From NCBI RefSeq assembly GCF_004078635.1, contig NZ_RZNB01000002.1, forward strand, positions 648,353-712,352: DNA of 64,000 nt, read 5' to 3'. Origin of the DNA: Labedella phragmitis (GTDB taxonomy: Bacteria; Actinomycetota; Actinomycetes; Actinomycetales; Microbacteriaceae). A program made the position numbers and the translations under genes. The first letter of the stretch is position 1; each line of letters starts with the position of its first letter. Shown piece by piece: positions 36,779-45,408 of this stretch. The notes beneath the pieces are model-generated. The model was not told the DNA's origin and made no database searches. It worked only from the letters and a program-made list of their open reading frames with translations.

Positions 36779-36973
36779 ATGATGAACGACAATGCAGCCG
36801 CACGCTGGAGCAACCACGACATCTCCTCGGATGGACGGATCGTCGAGGAGTGCATCCGCACAGCCGCAGCGGAGCGCCGGATCACCTGGTACGACCGTCG
36901 CGGAGAAGTGATGCGTCGTGAAGACGTCGACGTGAGACCACAACAGCGCGCTCGCGGCGGCGTGTTCGACTGA
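36779..36973 (+). CDS. Small hypothetical protein (64 aa)
   Basis: Not recognised. 64 residues, highly charged, with the central stretch DGRIVEECIRTAAAERRITW and the tail RRGEVMRREDVDVRP. A good GAGGAGG sits about 6 nt before the first of two tandem ATG codons, and a perfect 14-bp inverted repeat follows 30 nt after the stop, so it looks like a self-contained transcription unit. No signal peptide or membrane segment. Confidence 0.55.
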   Translation: MMNDNAAARWSNHDISSDGRIVEECIRTAAAERRITWYDRRGEVMRREDVDVRPQQRARGGVFD

Positions 36974-37003
36974 ACGGCACGACTCCGCGTCGATGGACGG
37001 AGA

Positions 37004-37041
37004 CCGTCCGACCACCCGACGCACCACGGGTGGTCGGACGG
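37004..37041 (+). terminator. Perfect 14-bp inverted repeat after the small gene
   Basis: CCGTCCGACCACCC (37004-37017) and GGGTGGTCGGACGG (37028-37041) with a 10-nt loop. No U-tract. Probably terminates the 64-residue gene; the convergent DUF6328-like gene ends 68 bp further on. Confidence 0.6.
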
Positions 37042-37108
37042 CTCCGGTCGTCAGTGTGCGTCGGGCACAGCGTCGCGCACACCGGATTGACAACGGCGTG
37101 ACAGACCG

Positions 37109-37636
37109 TCAGGTCCGCGTCCCGTCACCGTCCGATCGGCTCCGGAGGACAATCGGCGCGACGAGCCAGAGGCTCACGACGACGGCCACGACGACGGCGC
37201 CGGCGACGATCGCCGCGCGACGACTCACGACGACGTCGAAGAGGAAGAAGACCACTCCGGTCAGGAGCAACGAGATCATCGCGAGCGTCACGCGGAGGAG
37301 GACATCCCCGTAGCCGACGACCTTCTCCTTCATGAGGCGGCCGAACAGGATGCGATGTGAGCTCACGGGTGCGAGCCCGGAGACCGTCGCGAGGGCTGCG
37401 AGAGACACGAGCACGAGGTACACCGTCGTCTGGAGCGTGTCGAGGTCCTTGAACGTCGGCTGGAAGGCGAGGGCGAGCAGGAATCCGGTCAGGATCTGCG
37501 TTCCCGTCTGAGCGACGCGCAGTTCCTGGAGGATCTCGTTCCAGTGCCGGTCGAGGCGCTCGTTGGCCGATTCGTCCCGCCCGTCCGGACGGACGTCGGG
37601 GCCGTCCCCTGTGGTGCGCTCGGATGAACTGTTCAC
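37109..37636 (-). CDS. DUF6328-like four-helix membrane protein
   Basis: 175 residues with a hydrophilic N-terminus (about 45 residues) and four predicted transmembrane helices (from GTQILTGFLLALAFQP to [20 protein letters not shown]). The conserved block RLDRHWNEILQELRVAQTGTQ before helix 1 is what I associate with DUF6328; function unknown. The GTG at 37636 is chosen because a full promoter (TTGACA, 17 nt, GATCGT) ends 7 nt before it. Confidence 0.75.
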   Translation of the reverse strand: MNSSSERTTGDGPDVRPDGRDESANERLDRHWNEILQELRVAQTGTQILTGFLLALAFQPTFKDLDTLQTTVYLVLVSLAALATVSGLAPVSSHRILFGRLMKEKVVGYGDVLLRVTLAMISLLLTGVVFFLFDVVVSRRAAIVAGAVVVAVVVSLWLVAPIVLRSRSDGDGTRT

Positions 37637-37643
37637 GCTGCCA

Positions 37644-37672
37644 ACGATCCACACCGGTCCCCACCGTGTCAA
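37644..37672 (-). promoter_or_regulatory. Promoter of the DUF6328-like gene
   Basis: Minus strand TTGACA (37667-37672), 17-nt spacer, GATCGT (37644-37649), then 7 nt to the GTG. The -35 is a perfect consensus. The transcript would be leaderless or nearly so. Confidence 0.6.
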
Positions 37673-37747
37673 CCGGTGCTAATCTGATGTCCACACCGAT
37701 GGTCAAACAGTGCGCCATCGCCTTCTCGATCCACGACGAGGCCATCC

Positions 37748-38494
37748 GTGTATTCCCCCACTCTCATCGCCGTGCGTTCCGCCCAGGTCTCTTGGGTCGC
37801 CGCGCCGTCGGAAGCTCTGGCGCCGAGCGCGCCGCTGTCCTCACTCGGCGCTTCCGCGACATTTACGCGCACCACCGGACGGTCCGACGTCTCGAACGAT
37901 CTCGTGCACGCGCATCTCGCGCTCGCCGAGGCCCTCGCGGAACGCTGGTCGGGGCGCGGAAGCGACCGCCTCGACCTCCGACAGGTGGCCTATCTCGCCC
38001 TCGTGAAGGCGTCGAGGCGGTTCGACCGCCAAGCCGGATCGGCGTTCGCGGCCTTCGCGGCGGCGTACATCCGCGGCGAACTGCTCCACTACCTCCGCGA
38101 CAGCGCGCGCATCGTGCGGATCCCCCGGGCATTCGTCGGCACCGGGGACACCTCGGCGGGATCGCTCGCCGCCCCGCTCTCGCTCGACGCCGCCGTCGTC
38201 ACCGCCGACGACGTGGTTCCGCTGTCGAGCACGGTCGGGGACTTCGACAGGCGACTCGACGAGGCGGACTCACGCATCCCCCTGGTCCAGGCCCTCCGCA
38301 CGCTTCCGGACGACGCGAGACTCGTCGTCTACTTGCGGTATTTCGAGGACCTCACGCAAGCCGAGATCGCTCGTCGGACGGGCTCGACGCAGAAGGCCGT
38401 CTCCCGTTCGCTCGACGGCTCGCTCCGAGCTCTTCGACGGGAGCTCGATCGGCCTCACCAGCATCGGGAAGCGCAGGGAACAGTCCACCGCTGA
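37748..38494 (+). CDS. RNA polymerase sigma factor, SigB/SigF-type
   Basis: 248-residue alternative sigma factor. Region 2 is recognisable in DRLDLRQVAYLALVKASRRF and FAAFAAAYIRGELLHYLRDS, followed by IVRIPR; region 4 with helix-turn-helix is LTQAEIARRTGSTQKAVSRS. Region 3 is degenerate. About 50 N-terminal residues are low-complexity, so a later start is possible. GTG start with weak GAGG upstream. No anti-sigma factor gene adjoins. Its last 143 nt overlap the 3' end of the convergent GAF-ANTAR gene. Confidence 0.82.
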   Translation: MYSPTLIAVRSAQVSWVAAPSEALAPSAPLSSLGASATFTRTTGRSDVSNDLVHAHLALAEALAERWSGRGSDRLDLRQVAYLALVKASRRFDRQAGSAFAAFAAAYIRGELLHYLRDSARIVRIPRAFVGTGDTSAGSLAAPLSLDAAVVTADDVVPLSSTVGDFDRRLDEADSRIPLVQALRTLPDDARLVVYLRYFEDLTQAEIARRTGSTQKAVSRSLDGSLRALRRELDRPHQHREAQGTVHR

Positions 38495-39152
38495 TGACGT
38501 CCTGCGCCACGACGACGAGCTTCGTGTTGTGGTGCTGCGAGTAGCGTCGGAGGAGCGAGAACGCTCGACCCTCGTCGATCCTGAAGCGCTCCATGAGGAT
38601 GCCTTGAGCCTGCCCGATCGCCTTGCGACCATCGAGGGCCTTCTCCAGGTTGTCCTCTGAGCGGGCGTTCGCGAGAGCGATGGACGCGTGCCGGGCGAAG
38701 ATGCGTGCGACGGCCTCATCGGTGGCGTCGAGTGAATGCGGCGCGACGGAGAAGAGGTTGAGCGACCCGATCACGCTGTCCTTCGTCACGAGCGGAACGC
38801 TCACCATCGATCGGTAGCCGAGACGTGCGAGACGCGGGCCGTAGACCGGCCAGCGCGGATCGTTCGCGGAGTCGGGGACGACGTAGCTGCCGAGGGACTC
38901 GATCGAGGAGAGGCACGGCCCCTCGCCGAGTTCGTTCTGAAGGTCGTCGGCCTGACGCACGAGCTCGCCCGTCGACGCCGCGGTCCGGATCCGTTTTCCC
39001 TCGAGGAGATGCACGCCCGCGCCGTCGCACTTGACGGCATCGCGCGCGTACTCCACGACGACGTCGACGGTCGCCTCCGTGTCGGGTTCCGCCTGCAGGT
39101 CGTAGGCGAGTCTCGCGAAGTACTCCGCGCCGGGTTCACTCATGTCCCTCAT
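38352..39152 (-). CDS. GAF-ANTAR transcription antitermination regulator
   Basis: 266 residues. N-terminal GAF sensor (about 10-160: VKCDGAGVHLLEGKRIRTAA, LGEGPCLSSIES, SVPLVTKDSVIGSLNLFS) and C-terminal ANTAR RNA-binding domain (LEKALDGRKAIGQAQGILME, EGRAFSLLRRYSQHHNTKL). Such proteins bind nascent RNA and prevent termination. The start overlaps the upstream DUF7882-like gene by 4 nt (ATGA). The Arg/Ser-rich last residues lie antisense to the sigma gene. Confidence 0.88.
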   Translation of the reverse strand: MRDMSEPGAEYFARLAYDLQAEPDTEATVDVVVEYARDAVKCDGAGVHLLEGKRIRTAASTGELVRQADDLQNELGEGPCLSSIESLGSYVVPDSANDPRWPVYGPRLARLGYRSMVSVPLVTKDSVIGSLNLFSVAPHSLDATDEAVARIFARHASIALANARSEDNLEKALDGRKAIGQAQGILMERFRIDEGRAFSLLRRYSQHHNTKLVVVAQDVISGGLFPALPDAGEADRAPVEELGASRRANGRRPSASSPSDERSRLA

Positions 39153-39514
39153 GATGCCGCACGACCGCGCCCCGAGCCACTCCGTCGCGATGATCGCGGC
39201 GCGGCGTCCTCACCCGGCGGCACTTCGGGCACCTCCTCGAGGTTGAGCCCCATGACCGAATGGCTCGCCGACATCATGCGGTCGAGCCAGTCGCGGTCGA
39301 GATTGGCCTGACGGCTGCCGAAGAACGTGAAGGCGAGCAGTACGCCGTCCGTCACCCAGAGCGAGGTGCGGCCACCGCCGTTCACGGCGTGATGGTCCCA
39401 CGAGAGCAGGAAGCTCTCCCGCCGACGGAGCTTCTGAACGATGACGACTCGCAAGTGCGCGAGGACCCGATCGTCGATCTCGTAGTCCGCCGTTCCGTAC
39501 TTGAGCGTTCCCAT
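39149..39514 (-). CDS. DUF7882-like small protein
   Basis: 121 residues, soluble: begins GTLKYGTADYEIDDRVLAHL, then VIVQKLRRRESFLLSW, GRTSLWVTDGVLLAFTFFGS, and a basic tail. I recognise the pattern from small proteins found in many Microbacteriaceae; function unknown. The second of two tandem ATGs is preferred, as it gives a 6-nt spacing from AGGAG. Its stop overlaps the GAF-ANTAR start. Confidence 0.75.
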   Translation of the reverse strand: MGTLKYGTADYEIDDRVLAHLRVVIVQKLRRRESFLLSWDHHAVNGGGRTSLWVTDGVLLAFTFFGSRQANLDRDWLDRMMSASHSVMGLNLEEVPEVPPGEDAAPRSSRRSGSGRGRAAS

Positions 39515-39696
39515 CATGTTCTCCTGGAGAAGTCGGGACGCGGCCTGACCCGCGTCCTTCCCCCAGTACCCGGGCGTTCCACCTTTCAGACCGATTCACC
39601 GAAGAAATCGTCGGAATCTCCGTCCCGTCCTTTAGGACAGGGTCGACCGTCCTCGCGGCCGGGGCGCGCACGGCGGTCCGCCGCGACGCTGGAGAC

Positions 39697-40068
39697 ATGA
39701 ACACGAATCCATCCCCCGCCCTCGAGGCGGTCCACCTCCGGAAGTCGTTCCGTGGACGCATCGGTTTCACCGGCGCGGTCCTCGACGCCGCGGCGACGGA
39801 GGCGGTATCGGCTCAGGTCGCGATCGTGCTCGTCGTCGTGACGACGGGGACACTGGCCGTGAGCCTCGCGGTCTCCGGCGTGCCGTTCGCCGCCGACGTG
39901 CTCGTCGGCGACTCCGGAGCGGCGTGGTCGGCATCTGAGTCCGCCAGCTGGCGGTCCAGCGCGACCACGTCGCCGAGGACTTCGCGTCAACGCAAGAACT
40001 CCCCCGATTCCCTGGAATCGGAGGAGCGATGTTGCTGGGGTACCTGGACTCGAACCAAGAACAACTGA
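39697..40068 (+). pseudogene. Possible remnant of an ABC-type gene
   Basis: An ATG with GGAG 6 nt upstream opens a frame whose first residues, ALEAVHLRKSFRGRIGF, read like the N-terminus of an ABC ATPase (LxAxxLxKxF). After about 22 residues it turns into a hydrophobic segment (AIVLVVVTTGTLAVSLAV) and then low-complexity sequence, with no Walker A. The frame runs into tRNA-Gln, so the 3' part cannot be a normal coding end. Best explained as a deletion remnant of a transporter operon; a genuine small membrane protein is the alternative. Confidence 0.3.
40004..40021 (-). terminator. Hairpin after tRNA-Gln
   Basis: CCGATTCC (40004-40011) and GGAATCGG (40014-40021) form a perfect 8-bp stem with a 2-nt loop, 13 nt after the tRNA 3' end on the minus strand. 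Confidence 0.45.
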
Positions 40069-40106
40069 ACCAGAATCAGCCGTGTTGCCAATTACACCAT
40101 ACCCCA
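40035..40106 (-). tRNA. tRNA-Gln (anticodon CTG)
   Basis: 72 nt: acceptor TGGGGTA with TACCCCA, D arm containing GTGTAATTGGCAAC, anticodon CTG in the loop between CTGAT and TTCAG, T loop TTCGAGT, discriminator G. The U1-A72 acceptor pair is normal for tRNA-Gln. Confidence 0.96.
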
Positions 40107-40186
40107 CCGGTTTCGGACCCGAAGCCCCGACCGACATCCAACCCTAGCTCACCGAGGGAGCTCCGTCCAAACCGGCGGACGGGCTC

Positions 40187-40846
40187 TCACGACGAGAAGT
40201 CGATGCGGAGGCTCAAGGCCGTGCCGTCGCCGCCGAGGACGGCGACGGTCGCCGTCGCCGGACGTCCGAATCCCGCGCCGGGGCCGACCGCGTACTCCGT
40301 CGCCGCTTCGTCGCGGACGTCCTGCGCCACGTTCTCGTCGAGGTCGACGAGGGACGCCGGGTCCATCCCGAACCGCTCGGCGACCTGGGCCAGGAGCGCG
40401 CTCTGTTCCTGGTAGCCCTGGGCCGAGACGGCCAGGTCGAGGGCCACGAGTCGTCCGTCCTCCGTCGTGAGCGTGATCGTGGCCGACGGGATCCGGATCG
40501 ACTCCTCCCCCACGTACAGTCCGACGCTCATGGAGAAGTCGTTGCTCTCCACGACGGTGTCGCCGTCCGCCGGCAGACCGAGTTCGGCGGCGTCGGGCTC
40601 GGTCTCCGAGAGATCGATGCGCGCCTGGAGGGAGTCCCGGATGTAGGCGATGCCGTCATCGGAGAACCGGGAGAAGCCATCGGTGGTCACGGCCTCCGAC
40701 ACCTCCGGCGGTGCAGCGCGACCGATCGACCCGCTCGACACCTGCCATGCGAGCACGCCGGCCGCGGCGATCAGGACGAGGATGACCATGGACGGCAGCC
40801 ACACGAGCCACCGCGGCCGTCTGCGGGAGAAGGCGCGGTCCGACAT
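40187..40846 (-). CDS. Membrane-anchored exported protein, unknown function
   Basis: 219 residues. A basic N-terminus (SDRAFSRRRPRWLVWL) and one hydrophobic helix (SMVILVLIAAAGVLAWQV) anchor an acidic extracytoplasmic domain. The domain reads ESIRIPSATITLTTEDGRLV and AERFGMDPASLVDLDENVAQ; I do not recognise the family. It starts 1 nt after the stop of the flavoprotein gene and so belongs to the gltX-flavoprotein unit. A GC-rich inverted repeat (about 40158-40186) reaches its stop codon and may terminate the operon. Confidence 0.65.
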   Translation of the reverse strand: MSDRAFSRRRPRWLVWLPSMVILVLIAAAGVLAWQVSSGSIGRAAPPEVSEAVTTDGFSRFSDDGIAYIRDSLQARIDLSETEPDAAELGLPADGDTVVESNDFSMSVGLYVGEESIRIPSATITLTTEDGRLVALDLAVSAQGYQEQSALLAQVAERFGMDPASLVDLDENVAQDVRDEAATEYAVGPGAGFGRPATATVAVLGGDGTALSLRIDFSS

Positions 40847-40847
40847 G

Positions 40848-41816
40848 TCAGACGATCTCGCTCTCGGACGGCCTCGTCGCGGCGGACGCCGACCGGCGTC
40901 GCTCGTCCGTTATGTCGGCGAGGATGCCTCCCACGACGACGGCGGCGTGACCGGCGGCGACCACGAGCTGCTGAGGCCCCGGCGGCGTGACATCCCCCGC
41001 CGCGTAGAGCCCGGCGACGCTCGAGCGCCCGAGCTCGTCCGTGCGGATGAGTCCGAGCTCGTCTCGGTCGAGGGCGTCGTCCACGCCGGCGAGGTAGCCG
41101 AGCGCTGCAGCCCACACCGGGCGGACGAACCCTCCAGACCGCTGGATCGTCTCACCCGACTCCAGGGTCACGCCCGTGAGACCGGAGCGGTCACCCTCGA
41201 GGGCCGTGATCCTCTCCTCGACGACGCGCACACCTGCGCCCTCGAGTTCTGCGCGGTCCGCTCCGGAGACGGCTGAGATCCCGTTGGTGAAGACGACGAC
41301 GTCGTCGCTCCATTGCAGCGTCCGCCATGCGATGTCCGCGACGTCGTCGGTCTCGCCGATCACGGCGAGGGGCTGGCCGCTCTTGTCATAGCCGTCGCAC
41401 GTGAGGCAGCTGTGGAGGCTCGTGCCGTAGTAGGCGCGGAGCGCTGGCACGCCGGGAAGCGTCTCCGTGAGGCCCGACGTGACGAGGATGCGCTCCGTCG
41501 TCACGTCGCGGTCGGGAGCCCCGCGGACGCCCGTCGCGCGGACACGGAACCCGTCATCGGTCCGTTCGACCGACGTGACGAGGGCGAAGGCGACCTCCGC
41601 GCCCTCGTAGCCGTCGACCTCCTCCCGGCCGAGTGCCCGCAGGTCGAGTGGCGAGACGCCGTCCCTCGTCAGGAAGCCGTGCGACACGAGCGTCGCCGAG
41701 TGCCGGGGCCGGTTGCTGTCGAGAACGAGCACACGGAGCCGTGCCCTCACGAGGTTGAGCGCAGCGGAGAGGCCGGCCGGCCCCCCGCCGACGACGACCA
41801 CGTCCCATTCGGTCAT
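40848..41816 (-). CDS. Thioredoxin-reductase-like NAD(P)/FAD oxidoreductase
   Basis: 322 residues. N-terminal FAD-binding GGGPAG (10-15), redox pair CLTC (Cys137, Cys140) in the place of thioredoxin reductase CATC, NAD(P)-binding region [14 protein letters not shown]-terminal FAD motif [15 protein letters not shown]. The NAD(P) loop lacks the usual GxGxxA, so cofactor preference is uncertain. It may be an atypical thioredoxin reductase or a disulfide flavoprotein. Start MTEWDVVVV overlaps the gltX stop by 4 nt (ATGA), an unusual partner for gltX. Confidence 0.87.
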   Translation of the reverse strand: MTEWDVVVVGGGPAGLSAALNLVRARLRVLVLDSNRPRHSATLVSHGFLTRDGVSPLDLRALGREEVDGYEGAEVAFALVTSVERTDDGFRVRATGVRGAPDRDVTTERILVTSGLTETLPGVPALRAYYGTSLHSCLTCDGYDKSGQPLAVIGETDDVADIAWRTLQWSDDVVVFTNGISAVSGADRAELEGAGVRVVEERITALEGDRSGLTGVTLESGETIQRSGGFVRPVWAAALGYLAGVDDALDRDELGLIRTDELGRSSVAGLYAAGDVTPPGPQQLVVAAGHAAVVVGGILADITDERRRSASAATRPSESEIV

Positions 41817-43333
41817 GCCGTCGCCCGAGCCTGCAAACGCTCGATGCGGGCGAGCGATTCGGCCCGGCCGAGCAATTCGAGCGACTCGAAGAGCGGCGGG
41901 GATACGCGGCGGCCCGACACGGCCACGCGGACGGGGCCGTATGCGACACGGGGCTTGAGCCCGAGGCCCTCGACGAGCCGTTCGGCGAGTGACGACTGGA
42001 TGTGCTCCGTCGCCCATTCCTCCTCGGACAGTCCCTCGAGCGCGTCTCTCGCGGCCGCGAGCACGTCCGGGGCGTTGACGGGGAGTCCCGCGACGGCGTC
42101 GTCCGCGTACTCGAGTCGATCGGCCGTCGTGAAGAGGAACCCGAGCATGCCGGGGGTCTCCCCGAGAAGCCCGACGCGCTCCTGCACGAGCGGCGTCGCC
42201 GCAGCGAGCACGGCGCGCTGCTCCTCGGTGGGTTCTCCGTCGAAGACGCCCGCCGCCGTCAGGTACGGGATCGTACGCTCGGCGAAGTCCTCCGGTGCGA
42301 GCAGACGGATGTGGTCGCCGTTGATCGACTCGGCCTTCTTGAGATCGAATCGTGCCGGGTTCGGGTTCACGTTCACGACGTCGAAGGCCGCGACCATCTC
42401 GTCGAGGGAGAACACGTCGCGGTCGGCGGCGAGGCCCCACCCGAGGAGCGCGAGATAGTTGACGAGGCCCTCGGGGATGAAACCGCGGTCCTTGTGGTGG
42501 AAGAGGTTCGACTCGGGGTCGCGCTTGGAGAGCTTCTTGTTCCCCTCGCCCATGACGTACGGGAGGTGACCGAACCGCGGGACGACGTCCGTGAGTCCGA
42601 TGTCGACGAGGGCGTGGTAGAGCGCGATCTGACGCGGGGTCGACGACAGCAGGTCCTCGCCGCGCAAGACGTGGGTGATGCCCATGATGGCGTCGTCCAC
42701 CGGGTTCACGAGAGTGTAGAGCGGCTGACCGTTGGGACGGACGACGACGAAGTCCGTGAAGGAGCCGGCGGGGAACGTGATCTCACCGCGGACGAGGTCG
42801 TCGAAGGAGAGGTCGGCGTCCGGCACACGGAGGCGGAGGGCGGGCTCCCGACCCTCCGCGCGGAACGCGGCGCGCTGCTCGTCGGTGAGATCCCGATCGA
42901 AGTTGTCGTAGCCGAGCTGCTTGGGCCGACCGGCGGCCTCGTTGCGCGCGTCGATCTCGGCCGCGTCGGAGAAGCTCTCGTACACGTGGCCGGCGGCGAC
43001 GAGTCGATCGATGACGTCTCGGTAGACCTCGGAGCGCTGCGACTGCCGGTAGGGACCGTGGGGCCCGCCGACGTCGATGCCCTCGTCCCAATCGAGTCCG
43101 AGCCACCGCAGCGCCTCGAGGATCTGCTGATAGCTCTCCTCGCTGTCGCGCGCGGCGTCGGTGTCCTCGATGCGGAACACGAACGTGCCGCCCGTGTGAC
43201 GGGCGTACGCCCAGTTGAAGAGGGCCGTGCGCACGAGTCCGACGTGAGGCGTCCCCGTGGGGGACGGGCAGAAGCGGACGCGAACATCGGAGCCGGTCGC
43301 GGTGGAGAAGGGAGGAGGCGTGAGGGCTGACAT
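41813..43333 (-). CDS. gltX: Glutamyl-tRNA synthetase
   Basis: Class I aminoacyl-tRNA synthetase charging tRNA-Glu. 506 residues. The HIGH-like motif is PHVG within [20 protein letters not shown]; the KMSKS-like motif is [19 protein letters not shown] and [16 protein letters not shown] are typical. The ATG at 43333 has GGAG 5 nt upstream and is preferred over one 9 nt earlier that abuts GTAGG. Coupled downstream to the flavoprotein gene. Confidence 0.96.
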   Translation of the reverse strand: MSALTPPPFSTATGSDVRVRFCPSPTGTPHVGLVRTALFNWAYARHTGGTFVFRIEDTDAARDSEESYQQILEALRWLGLDWDEGIDVGGPHGPYRQSQRSEVYRDVIDRLVAAGHVYESFSDAAEIDARNEAAGRPKQLGYDNFDRDLTDEQRAAFRAEGREPALRLRVPDADLSFDDLVRGEITFPAGSFTDFVVVRPNGQPLYTLVNPVDDAIMGITHVLRGEDLLSSTPRQIALYHALVDIGLTDVVPRFGHLPYVMGEGNKKLSKRDPESNLFHHKDRGFIPEGLVNYLALLGWGLAADRDVFSLDEMVAAFDVVNVNPNPARFDLKKAESINGDHIRLLAPEDFAERTIPYLTAAGVFDGEPTEEQRAVLAAATPLVQERVGLLGETPGMLGFLFTTADRLEYADDAVAGLPVNAPDVLAAARDALEGLSEEEWATEHIQSSLAERLVEGLGLKPRVAYGPVRVAVSGRRVSPPLFESLELLGRAESLARIERLQARATA

Positions 43334-43365
43334 CGGCTCCATCCTACCGGCGCGGCTCCGCCCGA

Positions 43366-44628
43366 TCAGGGACGGTCGACCGAGCCCTGGGCGGACGCGA
43401 TCGTCGCTTCGGGCCGCCCCGACCGCGCGGTGAGGGCGGCGGCGACGACGACGGCGACGACGACCGCGAGTGCCGTGAGCGCGAGCCCCGCATAGCCGAA
43501 TTGCGACAGGACGACCCCGGCCAGCGCTCCGGCCGCCGCTCCCCCGAGGTTCATGAACAGATCGGAGCGGCCCTGCGTCCGCGGCCGGTCGACGCGCGCC
43601 GTGGATTCGGTCACGAGGGCGGAACCCGCGATGGTCGAAGCGCTCCATCCGAGACCGAGCAGCACGAGGCCGACGCTCACCGCAGCCGTGTCATGGGCAC
43701 CCAGCGCGGCGACGACGAGCGCCGCGGCGAGAGTCGCCTGACCGCCGAGGACGACGACGATCCTGCCCGACCGGTCCGCGAGCCAGCCGAAGACGGGCGA
43801 CAAGGCGTACATCCCGGCGATGTGGAGACTCAGCGTGAAGCCGACGACGGCGTCGGCGTTGCCGTGGTGGTGGAGCTGCACGGGAGTCATCGCCATCACG
43901 GCCACCATGACGGCGTGGCTCGCCGTGACCGCGAAGACCGCGAACCGCCGTCGACTCGCCGACGGCTTCTCCTCCGCACCGCCGACGACGACACGGGACG
44001 TCCCCCGCCGACGGCTCTCGAGGAGCGGATCGGGGCGGAGCCCGACCAGGTACACGATCGCGGCGAGCAAGCCGCTCGCGATGCTGAAGAGGAACGGACC
44101 CGTGCGGTCCGGAAGACCGAATGCCCCGCCGACGATCGCCCCGGGCCCGACGAGGTTCGGACCGAGTACCGCACCGATCGTCGTCGCCCAGACGACGACG
44201 GCGAGGTCGCGCGCGCGCGACGACGGACCGGAGAGGTCGGTCGCCGCGAAGCGCGCCTGGAGCCCGACGGCCGAACCGACGCCCACGAGGAGGAACGACA
44301 CGAACAGGAGCACCGCCGACGACACCGCGACCGCGCCGATCGTCGCGGCGGCCCCGATGGCGCTCACGAGCACGCCGGAGGCGAGGGCGATACGGCGGCC
44401 GGATCGGACGGCGAGCCGTGAGAGGGGGACAGCGGCGATCGCGGCACCGAGGGTGAGGAACGTGGAGGCGAGGCCAGACAGCGCCTCGTCGCCCGTCACA
44501 TCGGAGGCGAGGAGAGCGCCGAGCGAGATCGTCGCTCCCGCCGACACTCCGCCGAGCACCTGCCCGGCGACGAGCACGGCGATCGTGCGGAGACGCGCCC
44601 CGTCGCGGGACCCGTCTCCCGCTCTCAC
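43366..44628 (-). CDS. MFS transporter, 12 helices
   Basis: 420-residue major facilitator with about 12 hydrophobic segments and a central loop rich in Arg/Gly ([20 protein letters not shown]). The family loop is seen as GRRIALASG after helix 2 and again as [12 protein letters not shown] in the second half. Substrate unknown. The GTG start overlaps the stop of the FAH hydrolase gene by 4 nt (GTGA), so it is translated from the leuB-ilvE-FAH mRNA; transport of a related carboxylic acid is a guess. Confidence 0.85.
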   Translation of the reverse strand: MRAGDGSRDGARLRTIAVLVAGQVLGGVSAGATISLGALLASDVTGDEALSGLASTFLTLGAAIAAVPLSRLAVRSGRRIALASGVLVSAIGAAATIGAVAVSSAVLLFVSFLLVGVGSAVGLQARFAATDLSGPSSRARDLAVVVWATTIGAVLGPNLVGPGAIVGGAFGLPDRTGPFLFSIASGLLAAIVYLVGLRPDPLLESRRRGTSRVVVGGAEEKPSASRRRFAVFAVTASHAVMVAVMAMTPVQLHHHGNADAVVGFTLSLHIAGMYALSPVFGWLADRSGRIVVVLGGQATLAAALVVAALGAHDTAAVSVGLVLLGLGWSASTIAGSALVTESTARVDRPRTQGRSDLFMNLGGAAAGALAGVVLSQFGYAGLALTALAVVVAVVVAAALTARSGRPEATIASAQGSVDRP

Positions 44629-45398
44629 GACCGTGCGGCGGCGACGGGATTCGAGAGCGACCCGATCCCCGAGATCGACACCTCGACGACGTCTCCCGCG
44701 ACGATCGGCCCGACGCCCGCCGGGGTGCCGGTGAGGATGACGTCGCCCGGAAGCAGCGTGAAGACCGACGACGCGTACGCGACGATGTCCGCGACGCCGT
44801 GCACCATGTCGCTGAGGGGCGCCGATTGCTTCACCTCGCCGTTGACGGTGGTCGTGAGCGTCGCGCTCGACGCGTCGAATTCCGTCTCGACGACCGGTCC
44901 GACCGGGCAGAAGGTGTCGAAGCCCTTGGCGCGCGTCCACTGGCCGTCCGAGCGCTGGAGGTCACGAGCGGTCACGTCGTTCGCGACCGTGTAGCCGAAG
45001 ACGACTTCGGCGGCGCGTTCGGGAGCGACGTTCTTCGCGATGCTCCCGATCACGACGGCGAGCTCGCCCTCGAACTCGACCTGCGACGATTGCGGCGGCG
45101 TGATGATCCGGTCGCCCGGCCCGATCACCGATGTGTTGGGCTTGAGGAAGAGCAGCGGCTCCGCCGGAGGCGTGTCTCCGCCCATCTCCGTCACGTGGTC
45201 GACGTAGTTCTTGCCGACGGCGACGACCTTCGATCGCGGGATCGACGGCGCGAGCAGCGCCGCCTCCGCGAGCGGGACACGCTCCCCCGTGGTGTCGAAC
45301 CCCTGGAACATCGGGTCTCCGGACAGGACGACGAGCTCCTCGCCGTCGAGGACGCCGAAGTGGATGGCTCCCGCTGAGCTGAATCGTGCGATCTTCAT
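44625..45398 (-). CDS. Fumarylacetoacetate hydrolase family protein
   Basis: 257 residues of the FAH fold, which cleaves or decarboxylates beta-keto acids with a divalent metal. Motifs: KVVAVGKNYVDHVTEMGGD, FLKPNTSVIGPGDRI, EFEGELAVVIG (metal ligands ExE), GYTVANDVTARDLQ, ILTGTPAGVGP. It lies between ilvE (10-nt gap) and the MFS gene (4-nt overlap). The position is common in actinobacteria but no link to branched-chain amino acids is proven; annotation as 2-hydroxyhepta-diene-dioate isomerase would be over-specific. Confidence 0.9.
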   Translation of the reverse strand: MKIARFSSAGAIHFGVLDGEELVVLSGDPMFQGFDTTGERVPLAEAALLAPSIPRSKVVAVGKNYVDHVTEMGGDTPPAEPLLFLKPNTSVIGPGDRIITPPQSSQVEFEGELAVVIGSIAKNVAPERAAEVVFGYTVANDVTARDLQRSDGQWTRAKGFDTFCPVGPVVETEFDASSATLTTTVNGEVKQSAPLSDMVHGVADIVAYASSVFTLLPGDVILTGTPAGVGPIVAGDVVEVSISGIGSLSNPVAAARS

Positions 45399-45408
45399 GC
45401 CGTCAAGC

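Noticed and set aside
37673..37747. A clear promoter for the sigma factor gene
   Set aside because: No -35/-10 pair or leaderless box stands at a sensible distance from the GTG; left unannotated.
39586..40137. A 183-codon minus-strand frame across tRNA-Gln
   Set aside because: It reads straight through the tRNA and is Arg/Gly-rich; treated as a shadow.
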